A stretch of DNA of 64,000 nt from Linnemannia schmuckeri (taxonomy: Eukaryota; Mortierellomycota; Mortierellomycetes; Mortierellales; Mortierellaceae): the NCBI GenBank assembly GCA_029449235.1, contig JANATG010000020.1:434001-498000 (forward strand), read 5' to 3'. The notes beneath the pieces were generated by a model that saw nothing but the letters and a program-made list of their open reading frames with translations, had not been told where the DNA came from and did no database searches. The position numbers and the translations under genes were made by a program. Positions within the stretch are counted from its first letter, which is position 1, and each line of letters begins with the position of its first letter. Shown here one piece after another: positions 21,591 through 33,778 of the stretch.

Positions 21591-23019
21591 TTAGCGACTA
21601 CCACTAGTAGTAGTAGTAGTGTTATGCTGACCATTATTGTTGGGGTTGACATTGTTGTTGCTGTAGTTAGCATTCTGGTCGTAGTAACCACCGTTGTTGG
21701 GGTTGGCACTGGTGTAGGGGGTAGTAGTCTGTTGGGTACCGTTGACGGCATCCTGGGCACGCTGGTACTGGGCCTGGTTCTCGGCATCGATACCGGCAGA
21801 GTGGTAGTCAAAGTCCATGAAGCGGAACAAGATGTGGAGTGCGGCAGCCAAGATGGCACCGCAGAGAGGTCTATGTTACATCGGAAAAAGGTAGTATTGA
21901 GGATATGTAAGACAGTAATTCTTTGCGCATTATATTGCAATTGTCACTTGTGTAACAACTACAGGCTGAAAGGGATGAAGGCTTACCCAAACCAGAAGAT
22001 CCAGTGGTCCCTGGTGAACCAGCGGGCAACAACGGAGGTACCGAAGGCGCGAGCGGGGTTAATGGCGGCACGGGTGTAGCGGTAGGCAAAGAGGTGGCAG
22101 GAGAAGATGGTCAGACCGTAGGGGAGGGCCGACATGAAGGTCGAGCGGTTCTTCTCGTGGACGATCATGTGGTAGACAAAACAGAGGATGGCTGTCAAAA
22201 AGAACTCGAGGAAGAAACCACGAGCAATGCCCTGACCATTGGCCTATGGATTACGATAATGAGGGTCGTTCAATGGATTGGAAAGAATGAATGATCAGCA
22301 GGGAAGACGGAGAAGCAGTAAAAGAAAAAAAAATGGTGGCAAATTCAAAACTTAATCATATAGGTGAGGTACGAGATGCAGTGAAATGAAAAAAAAAAAT
22401 GTTTCACTCAGTCCATTTTACATTTCAGTCGCCATTATTCTTTCTTTTCTCTCGAGTTCACTGCAGTTCACTGCTAATAAACACGCGTATATCGCAAAAA
22501 TGAACCTACCAACATGTTGACTTGACCGATGCTTTCACTGCTGGGAGTGGTGCCACGGGCCAAGGCGATTCCGAGCATAGCACCCAAGAGCTGCGAAATA
22601 AAGTACATGACAAACCTGGGGATGTTAAGGTGGCCAGTGATTAAGGACGAGAAACTGATCGCTGGATTGAAGTGGGCTCCAGAGATACGGAAGAAAGCCC
22701 ATGCGGTAACAATGAGCGCAATACCGAACGCGAACGCTTGTCCAAGGCCACCACTATTTTATCATTAATAAAGGCAGTTGCGATTATAAGCACAAAGATG
22801 TTAGTTTGGCTCGATTTTTTCTCTCGCTTTATCGGGGTACTTGGGGTGATAACATGAGCCGCAGGGTTCATGCTTAGGGGTTTTAACTTACGACTGTCCG
22901 TTTGTTGCGCGGGTAACGGCGTCAGCACCTCCAATGGCGAGATACATGTACATGGCCGTGCCGATGAATTCGGCGAGGGACTGAATTGCCCACCCTTTAG
23001 CTGAACCGTGTGAACTCAT
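21591..23019 (-). CDS. Aquaporin (MIP family channel)
   Basis: Exons 23019-22892, 22753-22510, 22243-21987 and 21870-21591 give 302 residues. MIP channels pass water and sometimes glycerol across membranes. Both half-helix motifs are present: ISGAHFNPAISFSSL and AAINPARAFGTSVV. The Arg after the second NPA is the selectivity-filter Arg. Six hydrophobic spans can be placed, starting with SLAEFIGTAMYMYLAIGG. The short spacing around the motifs and lack of a glycerol-facilitator NLA/NPS variant favour an orthodox water channel; this is inference. The C-terminal 70 residues are a cytosolic Asn/Gln/Thr-rich tail (NPNNGGYYDQNANYSNNN). All exons join in frame. Confidence 0.92.
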
Positions 23020-23374
23020 AATGAATTAGATTGGCAAAAGGTAGTTGTACGAGTGTGAGTGTAGGAGAAATATGTAAAGTTTGCGCAGAGGAGTCGCGAT
23101 TGGAAGCAAGGGAGAAGAAGGGCTGAATTAGGGCGAAATAAAAAATAAGGAAGGCGGAAGAGGGGGAGAGGTGAAGGAAAGGTTGGAGTAAGGGAAGAAG
23201 AAGAGAGTAAAAAAGTGAAATGGAATGTGTGGAAAGAAAAAGGAAAGCTAAGAAAAAAAAGTTGAGAATCTCACCACAGGGATCTGCTCGTTTACTCGGT
23301 TGTTTACTCGGCTGTTGATTTGTTCATCCGTTCGACTCGTTATGTCATCAATGAACTTGAGACCGAAGTAGCAA

Positions 23375-23411
<37 letters not shown>

Positions 23412-23664
23412 CAGGCGCGTTAGGATAATGTCTGCCTATGCCTCGCCTGTCTATGGTTAGATACCGTTCAAGTTTCACCCGCTGCCTGCACGCACACAAA
23501 AAAAAATATTCTCGCGTCTGGTCACTTGTCGCGCGTCGTGCAGAATACGCTTTTAAAATTTCTTCCGTGACATCATAATTTTGCAGCTTCGTGGAGATGA
23601 TGCCTACACTCTTCTTTTTACTTTTCTTTTTCTTTTTTTGCTTTAAGCAACTCTACACACAGCC
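23020..23664. promoter_or_regulatory. Divergent promoter (aquaporin / LSm4) with T35 run
   Basis: 645 bases between divergent genes. The left half is purine-rich. A 35-T run lies at 23377-23411. No other motif is assigned. Confidence 0.5.
23377..23411. repeat. T homopolymer (35)
   Basis: Uninterrupted T run in the aquaporin/LSm4 divergent promoter; poly(dA:dT) of this length is nucleosome-disfavouring in yeasts. Confidence 0.9.
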
Positions 23665-25031
23665 ATGGTAGGGCATGCACGCACCATCACGCCACTTGCC
23701 TGCGACAATCAACAATAGCAACACATCAACACTCGACACTCGTTCTCACAGACTCAGCATGCCAGATTCAACGACACTTCTCTTTTACTTTTTGTCGATT
23801 TCTTATACCTCATCGTCCTGGGAACGCTTTTTTTTTTGTTCCTTCCAAGGACGTGCACGTTGTTTGACCGACCTGCCATCTTATTCACATCCTTCTCTTC
23901 TCTTTCCTTTTTTCTTTTCTAGTTGCCTCTATCCTTGTTGAACACATCCCAGACCCACCCAATAGTAAGGACTTGATTCAGCAGAACCTCAGGACAAATG
24001 TTAATGATGGAGCAGCAGATCAGGAACACACCTTGCTCACCCCCTTATTTTCGCTTATCTATTTTCTATCTTAGTTGGTGGAGCTGAAGAATGGCGAGAC
24101 CTTCAACGGACATTTGGTCAACTGTGATAACTGGATGAACTTGACCCTCAGAGAGGTTATTCAGACCTCTTCGGTAAGGATTTCTTTCTGGATGCTTGTT
24201 GTCAAGGATCGGTCACATCGGGAGTAAAAGCATATGTACAGACAGCGCGGCAGCCAGTGACAAAGGCGCCAACAGCGGACACCAACTGGGGCAGCACAAT
24301 GTGCATAGATCAGGAGTCATCATTATATGGGTGCATTCTTGGATCGACTTATATTGGTCTTGTTATCGACAACTGACAATTGACAAAAGGCTTGAATTCT
24401 CGACATTTCCAGGGCAAGTTGCCACATTACACTGCAACAACAACATCACCGCAGGAATAAGCTCTACGAAATGATTATACGAATGGGACATATCGCATTG
24501 CCTAAATGTTGCCATTCAATGTGCGACTATCAGACACTAAATTAATATCTTGTCTGCTATCTTGTTGTTTTGATAGGATGGCGATCGTTTCTGGCGCTTG
24601 ACTGAATGCTACATCAGAGGAAACACCGTATGTCTGAACATATCTCGCATATATGAATGTACCATCGTGGAAGAATCAAAGGCAACTGATGGCTAACCTG
24701 TTTTGCTTTTGATATCACGTCCGCATAGATTAAATACCTTCGTGTGCCTGATGAGATTATCGATATGGTCAAGGAGGATGCCGCCAAGCAAAGAGTCGCT
24801 GGAGGACGCAACAGCAATCGCGGAGGAGCAGGACACAACGGCGGTGATCAGCGCGGAGGACACCATTCTCACCAGGGTGGCGAACGCGGCGGTCGTGGCG
24901 GTGGCCGCGGTGGTCGTGGAGATTATAACAAGACGGGCCGTGGTGGCTACAACAACAATGGTGGTGATCGTGGTGGTCGCGGAGGTGGAATGCGTGGTGG
25001 CCGTGGTGGTCGTGGTGCCAGTCAGGCATAG
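23665..25031 (+). CDS. LSM4: U6 snRNA-associated Sm-like protein LSm4
   Basis: Exons 23665-23667 (the ATG alone), 23923-23964, 24075-24173, 24577-24627 and 24729-25031 give 165 residues. LSm4 is part of the LSm2-8 ring that binds the U6 snRNA 3' end in splicing and the LSm1-7 ring in mRNA decay. The Sm fold is clear: LPLSLLNTSQTHPILVELKN, then GETFNGHLVNCDNWMNLTL (Sm1) and GDRFWRLTECYIRG plus TIKYLRVPDEIIDMV (Sm2). The C-terminal 70 residues are a Gly/Arg/Asn/His-rich RGG tail, usual for LSm4. The start codon forms its own coding exon, with intron ATG|GTAGGG. The next exon opens with the conserved LPLSLL, so this start is favoured. All joins are phase 0. Confidence 0.92.
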
Positions 25032-25456
25032 ACAAGGACAATGGAAAACCCCCGATATTTGATTTCTTGAAAGGGTAGGGGAGGGAGAACAACAACACAT
25101 GGATGAGATGAAATCGAGGCAGGCAGAGCTGTGGATGGAAGGCACGGATGAGACGTCTGCTTTCTCGCTGGTTTTTTTATTGCGATCCAAAACATACACA
25201 TTTTTACTTCTTTTCTCTTCACGCGAACAGACGATCATACTCATATTTGCTTCCTTGTACGATTTTTCACTCTGTCTTTTCTTCTCACTTTTTGCACTTT
25301 CGACTTGACTTTTCTTTGTTGTTGTTATACTTTCTCCTCTACCTTCCCCGTTTTCCCTTGCTTCTTACCTTTCTTTTGCTTCCTGTACAAAATACAAAAA
25401 CAAAAAAATGCAAAAAATAAACCAAAAACAACCTAGAAAAAACATGTTGAATGATT
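25032..25456. other. Convergent 3' region
   Basis: 425 bases between LSm4 and the methyltransferase gene, converging. It is T-rich. An AATAAA at 25416-25421 is a likely LSm4 poly(A) signal. No gene is seen. Confidence 0.5.
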
Positions 25457-26137
25457 TTATTCTTTCCAGACTTTCCAGATGGCAATATTGGGTTTTCGGA
25501 ACTTGGAGTCCATATAGACAGAATCAGGGTCGTCAAAGTTCTCGCCATCCAGTCTAATTTTCTTCCTCTGGAGCCCGAGTTGGTCCAAGGAGTCGAACAA
25601 CAACTGGTCGCTTCTTGTCGACCTGAACTGGTACGCAAGTAGTAGCACCGGTGCCCGTGACATAGTGGTCTGCTCGTTCTGAGAAGAATGGTGCGGCTGA
25701 TGGTGTGTTCCACTGTCCCGTCGTTCTTTTGAGATGTACATCAAGTCAGCGATGGTCTCGACAAGTGCCGAAACCAGATAGTCAACCCAGATCACATCCG
25801 ATGCCAATATGTAGTCCAGCTGCGGCCTCGTTGTTGCTGCTGTTGAGGAGGGCGTCGAAGGATCCGAGAGAAGGTCGTTCCAGATATGCTGCAGAGCATG
25901 TGAGCGGTTGGTCCAGTCGAGGGCAGTGACTTCGACCTGTGGAGCTTGAAACCGGTTCAGGCAGACTCCGCGTTGGAGGGCGGGCACTGCTGAATCGATG
26001 TCGGTCATGATGACACGTTCGGCACCCAGGGCCGCTGCGCTTAGGGAGACTATTCCTTGTCCCGCGCCCTATTGTATTCAAACAAAATGGGCGGAGTATA
26101 TGGGTTAGATATAGATACTAATTTGATGACAGCATCT

Positions 26138-26169
<32 letters not shown>

Positions 26170-26658
26170 AGATAAAGCAAGGTAAAAGAACTTACAAGTT
26201 CAAGAACTCGTTTGTCGGTCCAGAATCCGGGTGTCTTGTTGGCCAGCGTCTCCAGGTACTTGCCCAGCACAATACTCTACGAAGAACGACAGACATAAAT
26301 GATGTGGAATAACGTGAGAAAAACACTTGTTTTTACAAAATTTCTTTCCCACACACACACACAGCATGAATTTTGGTATTGCATTTCTGAAATCCCCTTG
26401 GTCCCTTACGCAATCCCAGACTGACTTTGCAGTGCTGGCAGTATGAGACAATGGTGCTGATGCTTCCACTGTGTCCCGAGAATCTCTTCCCTTGGTGCCG
26501 TCCACGTCCTTGGTCGAGTCTTCGTCTGCTTCCTTTGGTGGGAGTACTATCCGGCGACCGTTGATTTCGAACGGTTCCCCGCCCTGCGAAGTCGGCGATG
26601 AAGACGAAGGCGAGGAAAAGTCGAAGCTTGAGAACTTTGGGCCTTCAATCATCAACAT
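25457..26658 (-). CDS. METTL21-type protein lysine methyltransferase
   Basis: Exons 26658-26410, 26276-26196 and 26068-25457 give 313 residues. The fold is the seven-beta-strand SAM-dependent methyltransferase of the Methyltransf_16 group, which methylates lysines on chaperones, eEF1A and other proteins. Marks are SIVLGKYLETL, then VLELGAGQGIVSLSAAALGA (SAM motif I), RVIMTDIDSAV, VEVTALDWTN and LDYILASDVIWVDYL (the D/E-xx-Y-like post-I to IV region). The C-terminal RKPNIAIWKVWKE is typical. A Ser/Thr/Asp-rich linker sits between the N-terminus and the domain. The start at 26658 (MLMIEGPKFSSFDFSS) is preferred; the frame stays open to an ATG at 27114 (465 residues), but that extension has no conserved features. 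The target protein is unknown. Confidence 0.83.
26139..26168. repeat. T homopolymer (30) in an intron
   Basis: T run on the plus strand, so A on the sense strand of the methyltransferase gene, inside its second intron. Confidence 0.85.
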
Positions 26659-27370
26659 CGTGGTAGCAGTGGTATATATAGGCCTTGGTAGTTGAGCTTT
26701 CCTTGGCGCAATAGCAGCTTGTTGTTGCAGTGTATTGTCGTCCTTTAACTTGTGTCGTGAAGTTGGCACAGAAAAAAGCTCTTGCGCTTTGCCTTGGCTA
26801 ATTGGTTCCGAACGGCTCCAAATATCAGTGTCCTTGAGGTTGCTTGTTATGACTGCTGTAACTGAAGTAGCGAATATGTTTGGTTGTGATGCAGGTGAAT
26901 GATTGCTGTTGTTAATGGAAGGAATGGGGGTGAAAGAACAGACGCATGGCGGACAAAGTAAAGTTGTGGAGAAGGGGTCGTGTTGGGCGACTGTAAAGTG
27001 ACTGCCATTGATGTGGAGAAGAGGTGTGAGCACTGTTGAGCAAAGAAGTGGCGACGACTGATGAGGACGAGGAGGGGCGGAGACCGAGTTCCTTGCTGTT
27101 GACCCGAAGGCCATAGTTGCAGTATAAATGTGGATGGGAAAGAGACGGAGAGAGACACAAGTAAAGTGACCCTTATCCCTTTATCGCTACTGGTAATACG
27201 CACTCCAGGATGTAGCATGATCCTAGCGTCAACAATTAATTTTGTACGTGATTGGCGCGTTTTTTATTTCAGATGCATGATATCTGAAAGAATGAAAGTA
27301 GCGACAGTGGTCAAGTACAGTACATAGAGAAAAAGAAAAGAGAAAAAAAGGGTGATAGCTACTTTGACTT
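26659..27370. promoter_or_regulatory. Methyltransferase 5' region
   Basis: The leftward methyltransferase frame stays open upstream to 27114, with no recognisable domain, and may be 5' UTR. From 27115 to 27370 is intergenic, ending at the stop of the membrane-protein gene. Confidence 0.4.
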
Positions 27371-27937
27371 TTACGCCTTGGGGGAAGTCTCCACAATTTG
27401 CACCTGAGTCTGGACCTTCCCACGGCCATCCTGCAGCATATGCTCAAACTCGCCCGTATATCCCCTCACGACAAACCCAAAAACGATCATCAACAGCGTC
27501 TCCACTGCCATGGCGCATCCAGTTATATGCATCCCGTTCTTACAACAAGCTCCAATCTCCATATCCAACGAAACCTGATCGTAAAAGTTGTTGTCAGCCA
27601 CCGGGTCTTCGAAACAGGCATCGCGGGCGTAAAGTTTAAGAGCAGTGGCAAGGAGGACAACGGCGATGTGATTGAGGATTGTAGTCAGCGGGGTGGCGAT
27701 CCACCAGAAGATAGAGATGTTCTTAGCGAGAGCGTACATCTTGAAGCGGGCGGCTAGGTTCCCGAAGAGTGCAAGAAGGGTGTAGATTGTGCGCTGACGT
27801 AGCCACCGACCTTTCCCGCCGTACCTAAGTTGAACAAGGTCAAGCGAGAGGAAGGGGGGGATGAGGGGATCACTGTAGATTAGGGTCCACGCCCAGTCCA
27901 GACGGCTAAAAGAAACAGCCCAGCTACAGTGACTCAT
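27371..27937 (-). CDS. Small multi-span membrane protein, unknown function
   Basis: A continuous frame of 188 residues from an ATG at 27937. Hydrophobic stretches at about residues 63-72, 75-100 (NISIFWWIATPLTTILNHI) and 145-160 (AVETLLMIVFGFVVRGY) suggest two or three membrane spans, with a Cys-containing loop (DACFEDP, IGACCKNGMH) between. The C-terminus is polar. The 5' limit is unsure: a pyrimidine tract followed by CAACTTAG at about 27830 looks like an acceptor, so the first 38 residues or so may belong to an intron with the true first exon elsewhere. No family is recognised. Confidence 0.6.
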   Translation of the reverse strand: MSHCSWAVSFSRLDWAWTLIYSDPLIPPFLSLDLVQLRYGGKGRWLRQRTIYTLLALFGNLAARFKMYALAKNISIFWWIATPLTTILNHIAVVLLATALKLYARDACFEDPVADNNFYDQVSLDMEIGACCKNGMHITGCAMAVETLLMIVFGFVVRGYTGEFEHMLQDGRGKVQTQVQIVETSPKA

Positions 27938-28443
27938 GCCTACTTAGCCTGAGTGTGAGCTTAAAGACAATAAGCGTTGGCTACATCACGCGCGTGGAAG
28001 TAAGAAAAAAATCCAATACGTTTTCTTCCTCCTGTGAGCAGTGCTAGGATCCAATTTCCTGAATTACTGGACGTTCCAATTAATTGCGCCACTATTCACA
28101 AGAAAGGAACAAAAAAAAAGAGAGGCAAGGGCAATATTCTTGCCTTTAAATCATAGTAAGGACTTAGTGCTACAGACTAGGTGCCGAACACATGTAGGTA
28201 GAAGTAGAACACATAGGAAGTCGCGCGGGATTTTTTTTTGTATTTTTAATAAATCGCATTTTGAGATTATTTTTTGTACTAGTTTACAGACAGGCCATGG
28301 TATTGTTGGCAAAGAACTCTATGAAGAAAAAAAAGGTATTGAGCTATGTACAAAGTAGAGGAGTACGTTGGATATGTGTACCGCATACTGCGGAAAAAAA
28401 ACTCCTCTCTCGTCCTGTTAATCGTGCATCCTTCTCACTTTCA
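27938..28443. other. Intergenic region, no gene seen
   Basis: 506 bases between leftward genes. A-rich, with no clear motif. Confidence 0.4.
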
Positions 28444-30475
28444 CTAATGGTTCAAGCCACCAGCACCACCGTTTCCGTTGCCGGCGTCGCCAAAGGGACT
28501 ATACTGACTCGACCACTGATCCGCCAGACTGCTCGTCGACAATGCGCTCGGGTTGATATTGGTAATGTTGTTTCCTGGGATCGTCATGGGGATCGCAGTA
28601 GGGTTGGTACCACCAGCCCCCGCACCGCCAGCGGCACCAGTAGCAGCATCGGCGGTGCCCTCAAACAGATTCTCGACCCAGGTAAACTCCTCGCCAACTG
28701 CGTTCCTCATGGGCATGTCCTGAAAGAGATCCGAGTCGGTGAATCCAGGGTTCAAGTTCACGTCAGGAATCGCATAGTAGACTCCGACCTCCTGACCATC
28801 TCCATTGAATGTGGTGACAACAGTTGAAGCTGGCTCGGAGGTGCTGTTGAGGTGGTTGTTGTTATTATTGTTTTTGTTGTTGTTGTCAGAGTTCAGCATG
28901 GGCGATCCAGAGATGGAGCTGTGGGTGCTGGAGACAGACAGGTGGCGTTGGTGCTGATGAAAGGTTGGCTGCTGGGGGGATTGCAATCCCATACTCAGGC
29001 TCTGGTCAAACAAGCTGGGGAGATTTCCGTTGCTGCCGTTGCCAAAGGATCCGAAGTTGGTGTTGATAGCCATCGAAAGCTCCAAGGGGCTGGGTGGCAA
29101 GGGGCTCGCTTGCAAGGGGCTGTTGGCGCCGGGGCTAGTGGGGTAGGTACGAGGGGAGCGGTAGTTGGACAAGGACTCCAGCTGAGGGGAGTGTTGATGG
29201 GGCTGCTGGGGCTGCTGCTGCTGCTGGACCATGTTGAAGAAAGCCTGAGGATAGGGCGACACCTGGTTATAAGGGTGATTCTGGACGGGCTCAGAGATAG
29301 TTTGGGTCTGAAGTGGCTGCTGGAACATGCCATAGTAGTTCTCCATTGCGTTAGGTGAGGTACCGAAAACATCCGAACCAGGAACGGGGCTCAAGCGACC
29401 GGAAGGAGAGACTCCCGAAAGATCAGGGTTGCCCATGGAAGCATTCTTAGAAGCATGGTGCATCTGCGCAGCCTGAGTGAAGGGGCTGATTGAATTCCTT
29501 GGTGAACGTCCGCCGTCAGTCGAGGGTGTCTTTTGATGGCGCTGGTATGGATGTGGGTGCTGAGCTTGTTGGAACGAGCGCTGCTGCTGCTGGCCTTGCT
29601 GCTGCTGCTGGGGATCGATAGGCGACAAGACTCTAAACTTTTGAGGACCCTGAGAAGGCGATCCCGTTACGCTGTTATTGTGGCTGGCGTTGCTGCCAAA
29701 TGACGAGGGCTCTCCAGCAAACGATCTCTTGGATGCGTTCGAGGGGGACACTGGGAACAAGATCTAAATAAAGGAGAGAGGGAGCGAATATTAGCATTTA
29801 ATTACACTATGGATTTCATTCACTGTATCCATGACAACCAAAGAGTGAGAAAATGTAAGAAAACCTACATTGGTTGGGGCAGCTGCGTTTTGGCTATAGT
29901 AGTTGTAGCCCAAAGACAGAGGAGGCACATCGTCATGGTCTGGGTTGACACCGAGCATCTAATAATGTGGACAAAAAGCAATGGTGAGTGCCAAAGAACA
30001 AAGGAAGAGAACCAACTGAAAGAAATTTACAAAGAAAATAGGGGTTTAAGCTTACATCTTGTGCGAGGAAGGACTTGATCCTGTTGTTGTAGACCAACAA
30101 GTTGGGCTGGCTCTTGATGAACTCGTAGAGAGCCATGTCCACGGTCGAGTCCATATCGCAGACAATTGGGATCTCAATGGTCTTAAGCTGGACCTCCTTC
30201 TTGCGACCACCCATGGCCTGGATGACCTTGGCACGGCACTGATGACGACCGACACAGTCGGCGATGTGATAGAGATGGACGGTGGGAGTGAATGTGCAGG
30301 GACGGTTGTCCTTGGCGCAACGCCTGCACTTTTCACCTGAGTCGGCATCCTCGCGAACCTTGTCGCAGGTCTTGCGGTTGAGGAAGCAGTGATCACAGCT
30401 CTTGCGGATAATGGCAGCTGGGCTAGACAGACTGACAGAGGCATCGGCCTGAAACTCGAAGGCCTGCATTGGCAT
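28444..30475 (-). CDS. Zn2Cys6 fungal transcription factor
   Basis: Exons 30475-30056, 29958-29869 and 29763-28444 give 609 residues. The N-terminal zinc cluster is RKSCDHCFLNRKTCDKVR followed by EKCRRCAKDNRPC, i.e. Cys-x2-Cys-x6-Cys-x12-Cys-x2-Cys-x6-Cys. It should bind DNA as a fungal binuclear cluster. After it come TVHLYHIADCVGRHQC and VQLKTIEIPIVCDMDST, then a short helix-rich part (MALYEFIKSQPNLLVYNN). The remaining 440 residues are Gln/Ser/Pro/Asn-rich with poly-Gln and poly-Asn tracts, a likely activation region. No fungal_trans middle domain is seen, unlike the classical Gal4 group. The target is unknown. A very long non-coding region lies upstream, suggesting complex regulation. Confidence 0.88.
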
Positions 30476-31526
30476 AATATGAGAGTGGGGTGTGAAAGTG
30501 GAAGAGGAGAAGGGACAAGGCTAAAGTAACAAAAGTGCTGGTGAAGGGAGCAATTGAGAAAAGGAAAAGACGGAATAATTGAAGAGAAAACGTGGAAAAT
30601 GGAGAAGGGAGGATAGGGACCCTTTATGTAAAAGAAAAAAGGAAAAGGGAATATTATCCGAGGAACGTTCCAGACACAACAATTGAGGCGGTGCGATTCT
30701 GGATCACAGATGAGGTCGAGGCTGAGCCCTCAAATTGGGGTTTTGGAAGTCTAAATAGAATATGTTGCTTCTAAAAGCAAAGGAGAGCTCTTTTTTGAAT
30801 ATAAAAAAAGGAGATGATCGGACCAGGTGGTGCTGAGTCGTCGTTTGGGTCGAAAAGATGACAGTGGGCAAAAAGGGGACGGACAGGATAGAGTTGTTGT
30901 GCGTGTTTGTTTGTTTGTGCGTGCGTGTGTCGTGGTCGGTATTATGAAAAGGAAGGGATGATGGCGCAGCTGTGTGTGTGAGGATGATGTGTGTTTGCAA
31001 GTGTGTCCGTTTAGGGCGATTGCTCCGATAGTCCCGAATACGTATTGCGGCAAGTCCTGTGCTGGCAGTTTGTTGTTTGCGCACACAAAAGGAGTGAACA
31101 AGAAGAAGCGCCGAGGGGCCGATTGGTGAGTTGTTGTTGATATTATCGAGTTTGATGTTGCTATTGTAAAAAGGATTGATACTGGTCGCTCCCACAAAAA
31201 AATGTAAAAAACGAAGAGGGCGTAGAAAAACAAGGAGGACGAAAAGAGAAAACGATGGTATGAAAAAAGAAAAAAAAGGCGGTGGAGTCGAGAGAAGAAA
31301 AGAGCGTTGCTGTGTAATTTGTTGTTTTGTATTATTATTATTATTTTTTGGCCGTTTGTTCGATGTTTGTGTATAGGTGTTGTTGTTTGGTAACGAACGA
31401 AAGAAGGGCGATGATGTTGAGATGGGGTGGAAAGGAGTGATGGACCTGAATGGAATTGGATGGGAAAAAGAAGAAATAAATAAAAAAGCAGTGGGTGGTG
31501 GGAGGAGGGGAGAGAGGGAAAGAGGG

Positions 31527-31567
<41 letters not shown>
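31527..31567. repeat. A homopolymer (41), the longest in the window
   Basis: Uninterrupted A run embedded in purine-rich DNA, about 1.05 kb upstream of the Zn2Cys6 start. Confidence 0.9.
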
Positions 31568-31569
<2 letters not shown>

Positions 31570-33762
31570 CACCAGTAAACAAATGGGTCGAAAAAAAAAA
31601 GTAAAATTAGCGGGGGGGAGGCGAGGAGGGAGAGGAAGGAGGGTGTGGTGGCAATTGATGCTGGCTGAGATAACAGAGGGGGGCAGAGACAGAGTTGGGT
31701 TGTTTTTTGGTTGTTGGTTGTTGGTTGCTGAGGGGAAAGAGAAAAAAAAAATAAGGGAGGGGCGGACCTTCAATCACTTCTTTTATAGGGCATTGCGAAA
31801 TGTAACAAAGTACTCTATTCGATTCAAAAGTAAGTTATTGCATACACGACTTAACTTAATTGCACTTGAACTTTACATCCATGCTGCTGCTCTTGCACTT
31901 GCTCCTGCTGTTGTTGCTGCTGCTCATCTGTATCCTATTCATGTATGAAAATTTATTCGCTCAGGGCTTCCAACGGAAACATCCTACTGGCAGTCAATCG
32001 ACCGTCAACCGCGGTCACCCCGTCAATCAACCACGCCCGTGTGCCAACAATTGGTCGTCGCTGTCAGTCAAACCAATTCACCCTGTCCTCTCCCTCTCAT
32101 TGCTTCATCCCCTCCTTTCTCGTTCCTTCTTTCCTTCTTTCCATTGTCATCCCCCCTCCACTCGTTCTTACGACCCTTCTACTCCTTCTATTCTCGCGCT
32201 CCTTTCTACCCTTTCGTGTTGGCATCCGTGTGCAAAGTGTCACAATAAGAAACGAGGATCATTATACTGTATTCACTGGTCAAAACAAGAAGAAATATAA
32301 GCACAATTCATTCCTTTTATGGTCCTTTGCCAAAGAGTAGAAAAGCATGGCGATCCTTCCTTCGCATATCGAAACACTTCAAATCCCATAGACACCATTT
32401 TATTTGTCACACGGCCTCTATCGAACTAGCGAAAAAAAACGCTACTGTAGCATCGTTTCTCTGTATTCTTGCGGTGGTTCTTGGTTCCGCCATTTCGCCT
32501 CAATAGTTCACCTTGCTCTCATACCCTCGCTCATACCCTCAGTCAAATGAATCCAACTGCCTCCTTTTACTTGTCGTGTAAACTCCCTCTTATGGCAATG
32601 ACATTAGCAGGGGGTGCTTAGATTGCTTCACCTCCACCCCTCTCTTAGTGACAACAACACTAACGGTGGGCTGTCGTCTTTGATACTTTACGGTTAATGG
32701 AATGTGGAATTTAGAGAATATGAGAGGAGCAAAAAAAAAGGTACAGGCATCACATCACTACATGATGAACTAGATTTTGCTGGATTTGAAATAAGGTGTT
32801 CCTCGCCCTGCATTGCTTCAATCGATGATTCGTCGAGTCTCAGTGCCACGCTCGTTGGCTGATTGATCCTCAGCAGCACCACGCCGAAATTATTTGTCGC
32901 GACGAGAACGCAACATTTGAACAATACTGTGATCCTTTTCTTTCATAAAGGCATTCTATCATCCTGAAAGAGGGCCGCAGAAGGCATTGGAGTGCAATGG
33001 AGATGTATTACTCGGACAAGGCAAGACGGACGGTAACAGAGGGGTAGCAAGACCAAGACTCAATACTTCTTTGAAAACAAACGAAGTGTGGCCATGGTAA
33101 AGGTGTCCGAGAGTGAATGGGAAGAAGGAAAGGGTTCAAAGATAAGAAATGGGCCAATTGGCATTTCGGCCATGACCACAAGGGGCAGGATCTGTTAATG
33201 CTTGTTGATGGGATGTGAAGGAGGGCCAGTAGGGTTGGTGAGCAAAAAGAAAAGCATTCTGCTGCTTTTTCTTTGGTCGATTAAGCATATGTGGGTTTGC
33301 TACAGGGTCGAAACTGATGTGTTGATTCTGAATTTTTTTGCTGTGAACTGAGGAATCCTTAGCCACTTTGTGTTCAAAAATTCATTATGACCCCCTGGGC
33401 AGGTGTAACCAGATAAAAAAAAACGTACACGAAAAAAAAAATGGCTGCGTCATGTGGCAGTGGGAAGTAGGAGCGACGAAGAATCGACAGCGATTTTTTT
33501 AGTTGGTCATGCCTTTCTTTCTCGTCCGGCTCGCTCTCCCTCTTTCCCTTGTTTATTTCTCCTCACTCCAATAATTTCCGTGCAACAACAGCAAAAAAAT
33601 TTAAGAAATCAACAAAAACGATGATGATAGCAGACCACGCATGAGCAAAAAGGTAACCATCGAGCCAATAGATTTGCCATGCGATCTTTGCGTGCAAATC
33701 CATTTGAGCTTGGCAGTCCTACCGCAGCGAATCATATTCTACTAATCGTTGGCAGAAGGACA

Positions 33763-33778
33763 GGGGGGGGGGGGGGGG
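33763..33778. repeat. G homopolymer (16)
   Basis: Single uninterrupted G run, rare in this window, inside the gene-poor region. Confidence 0.85.

Noticed and set aside
21558..22079. 173-codon forward frame over the aquaporin
   Set aside because: It is antisense to exons with conserved NPA motifs and has no recognisable features.
28852..29358. 168-codon forward frame over the Zn2Cys6 gene
   Set aside because: It is antisense to the Gln-rich region.
30704..31773. Two long reverse frames (292 and 340 codons) upstream of the Zn2Cys6 gene
   Set aside because: They translate a pyrimidine-rich tract into Phe/Ser/Pro strings and contain the 41-base homopolymer, so they are composition artefacts.
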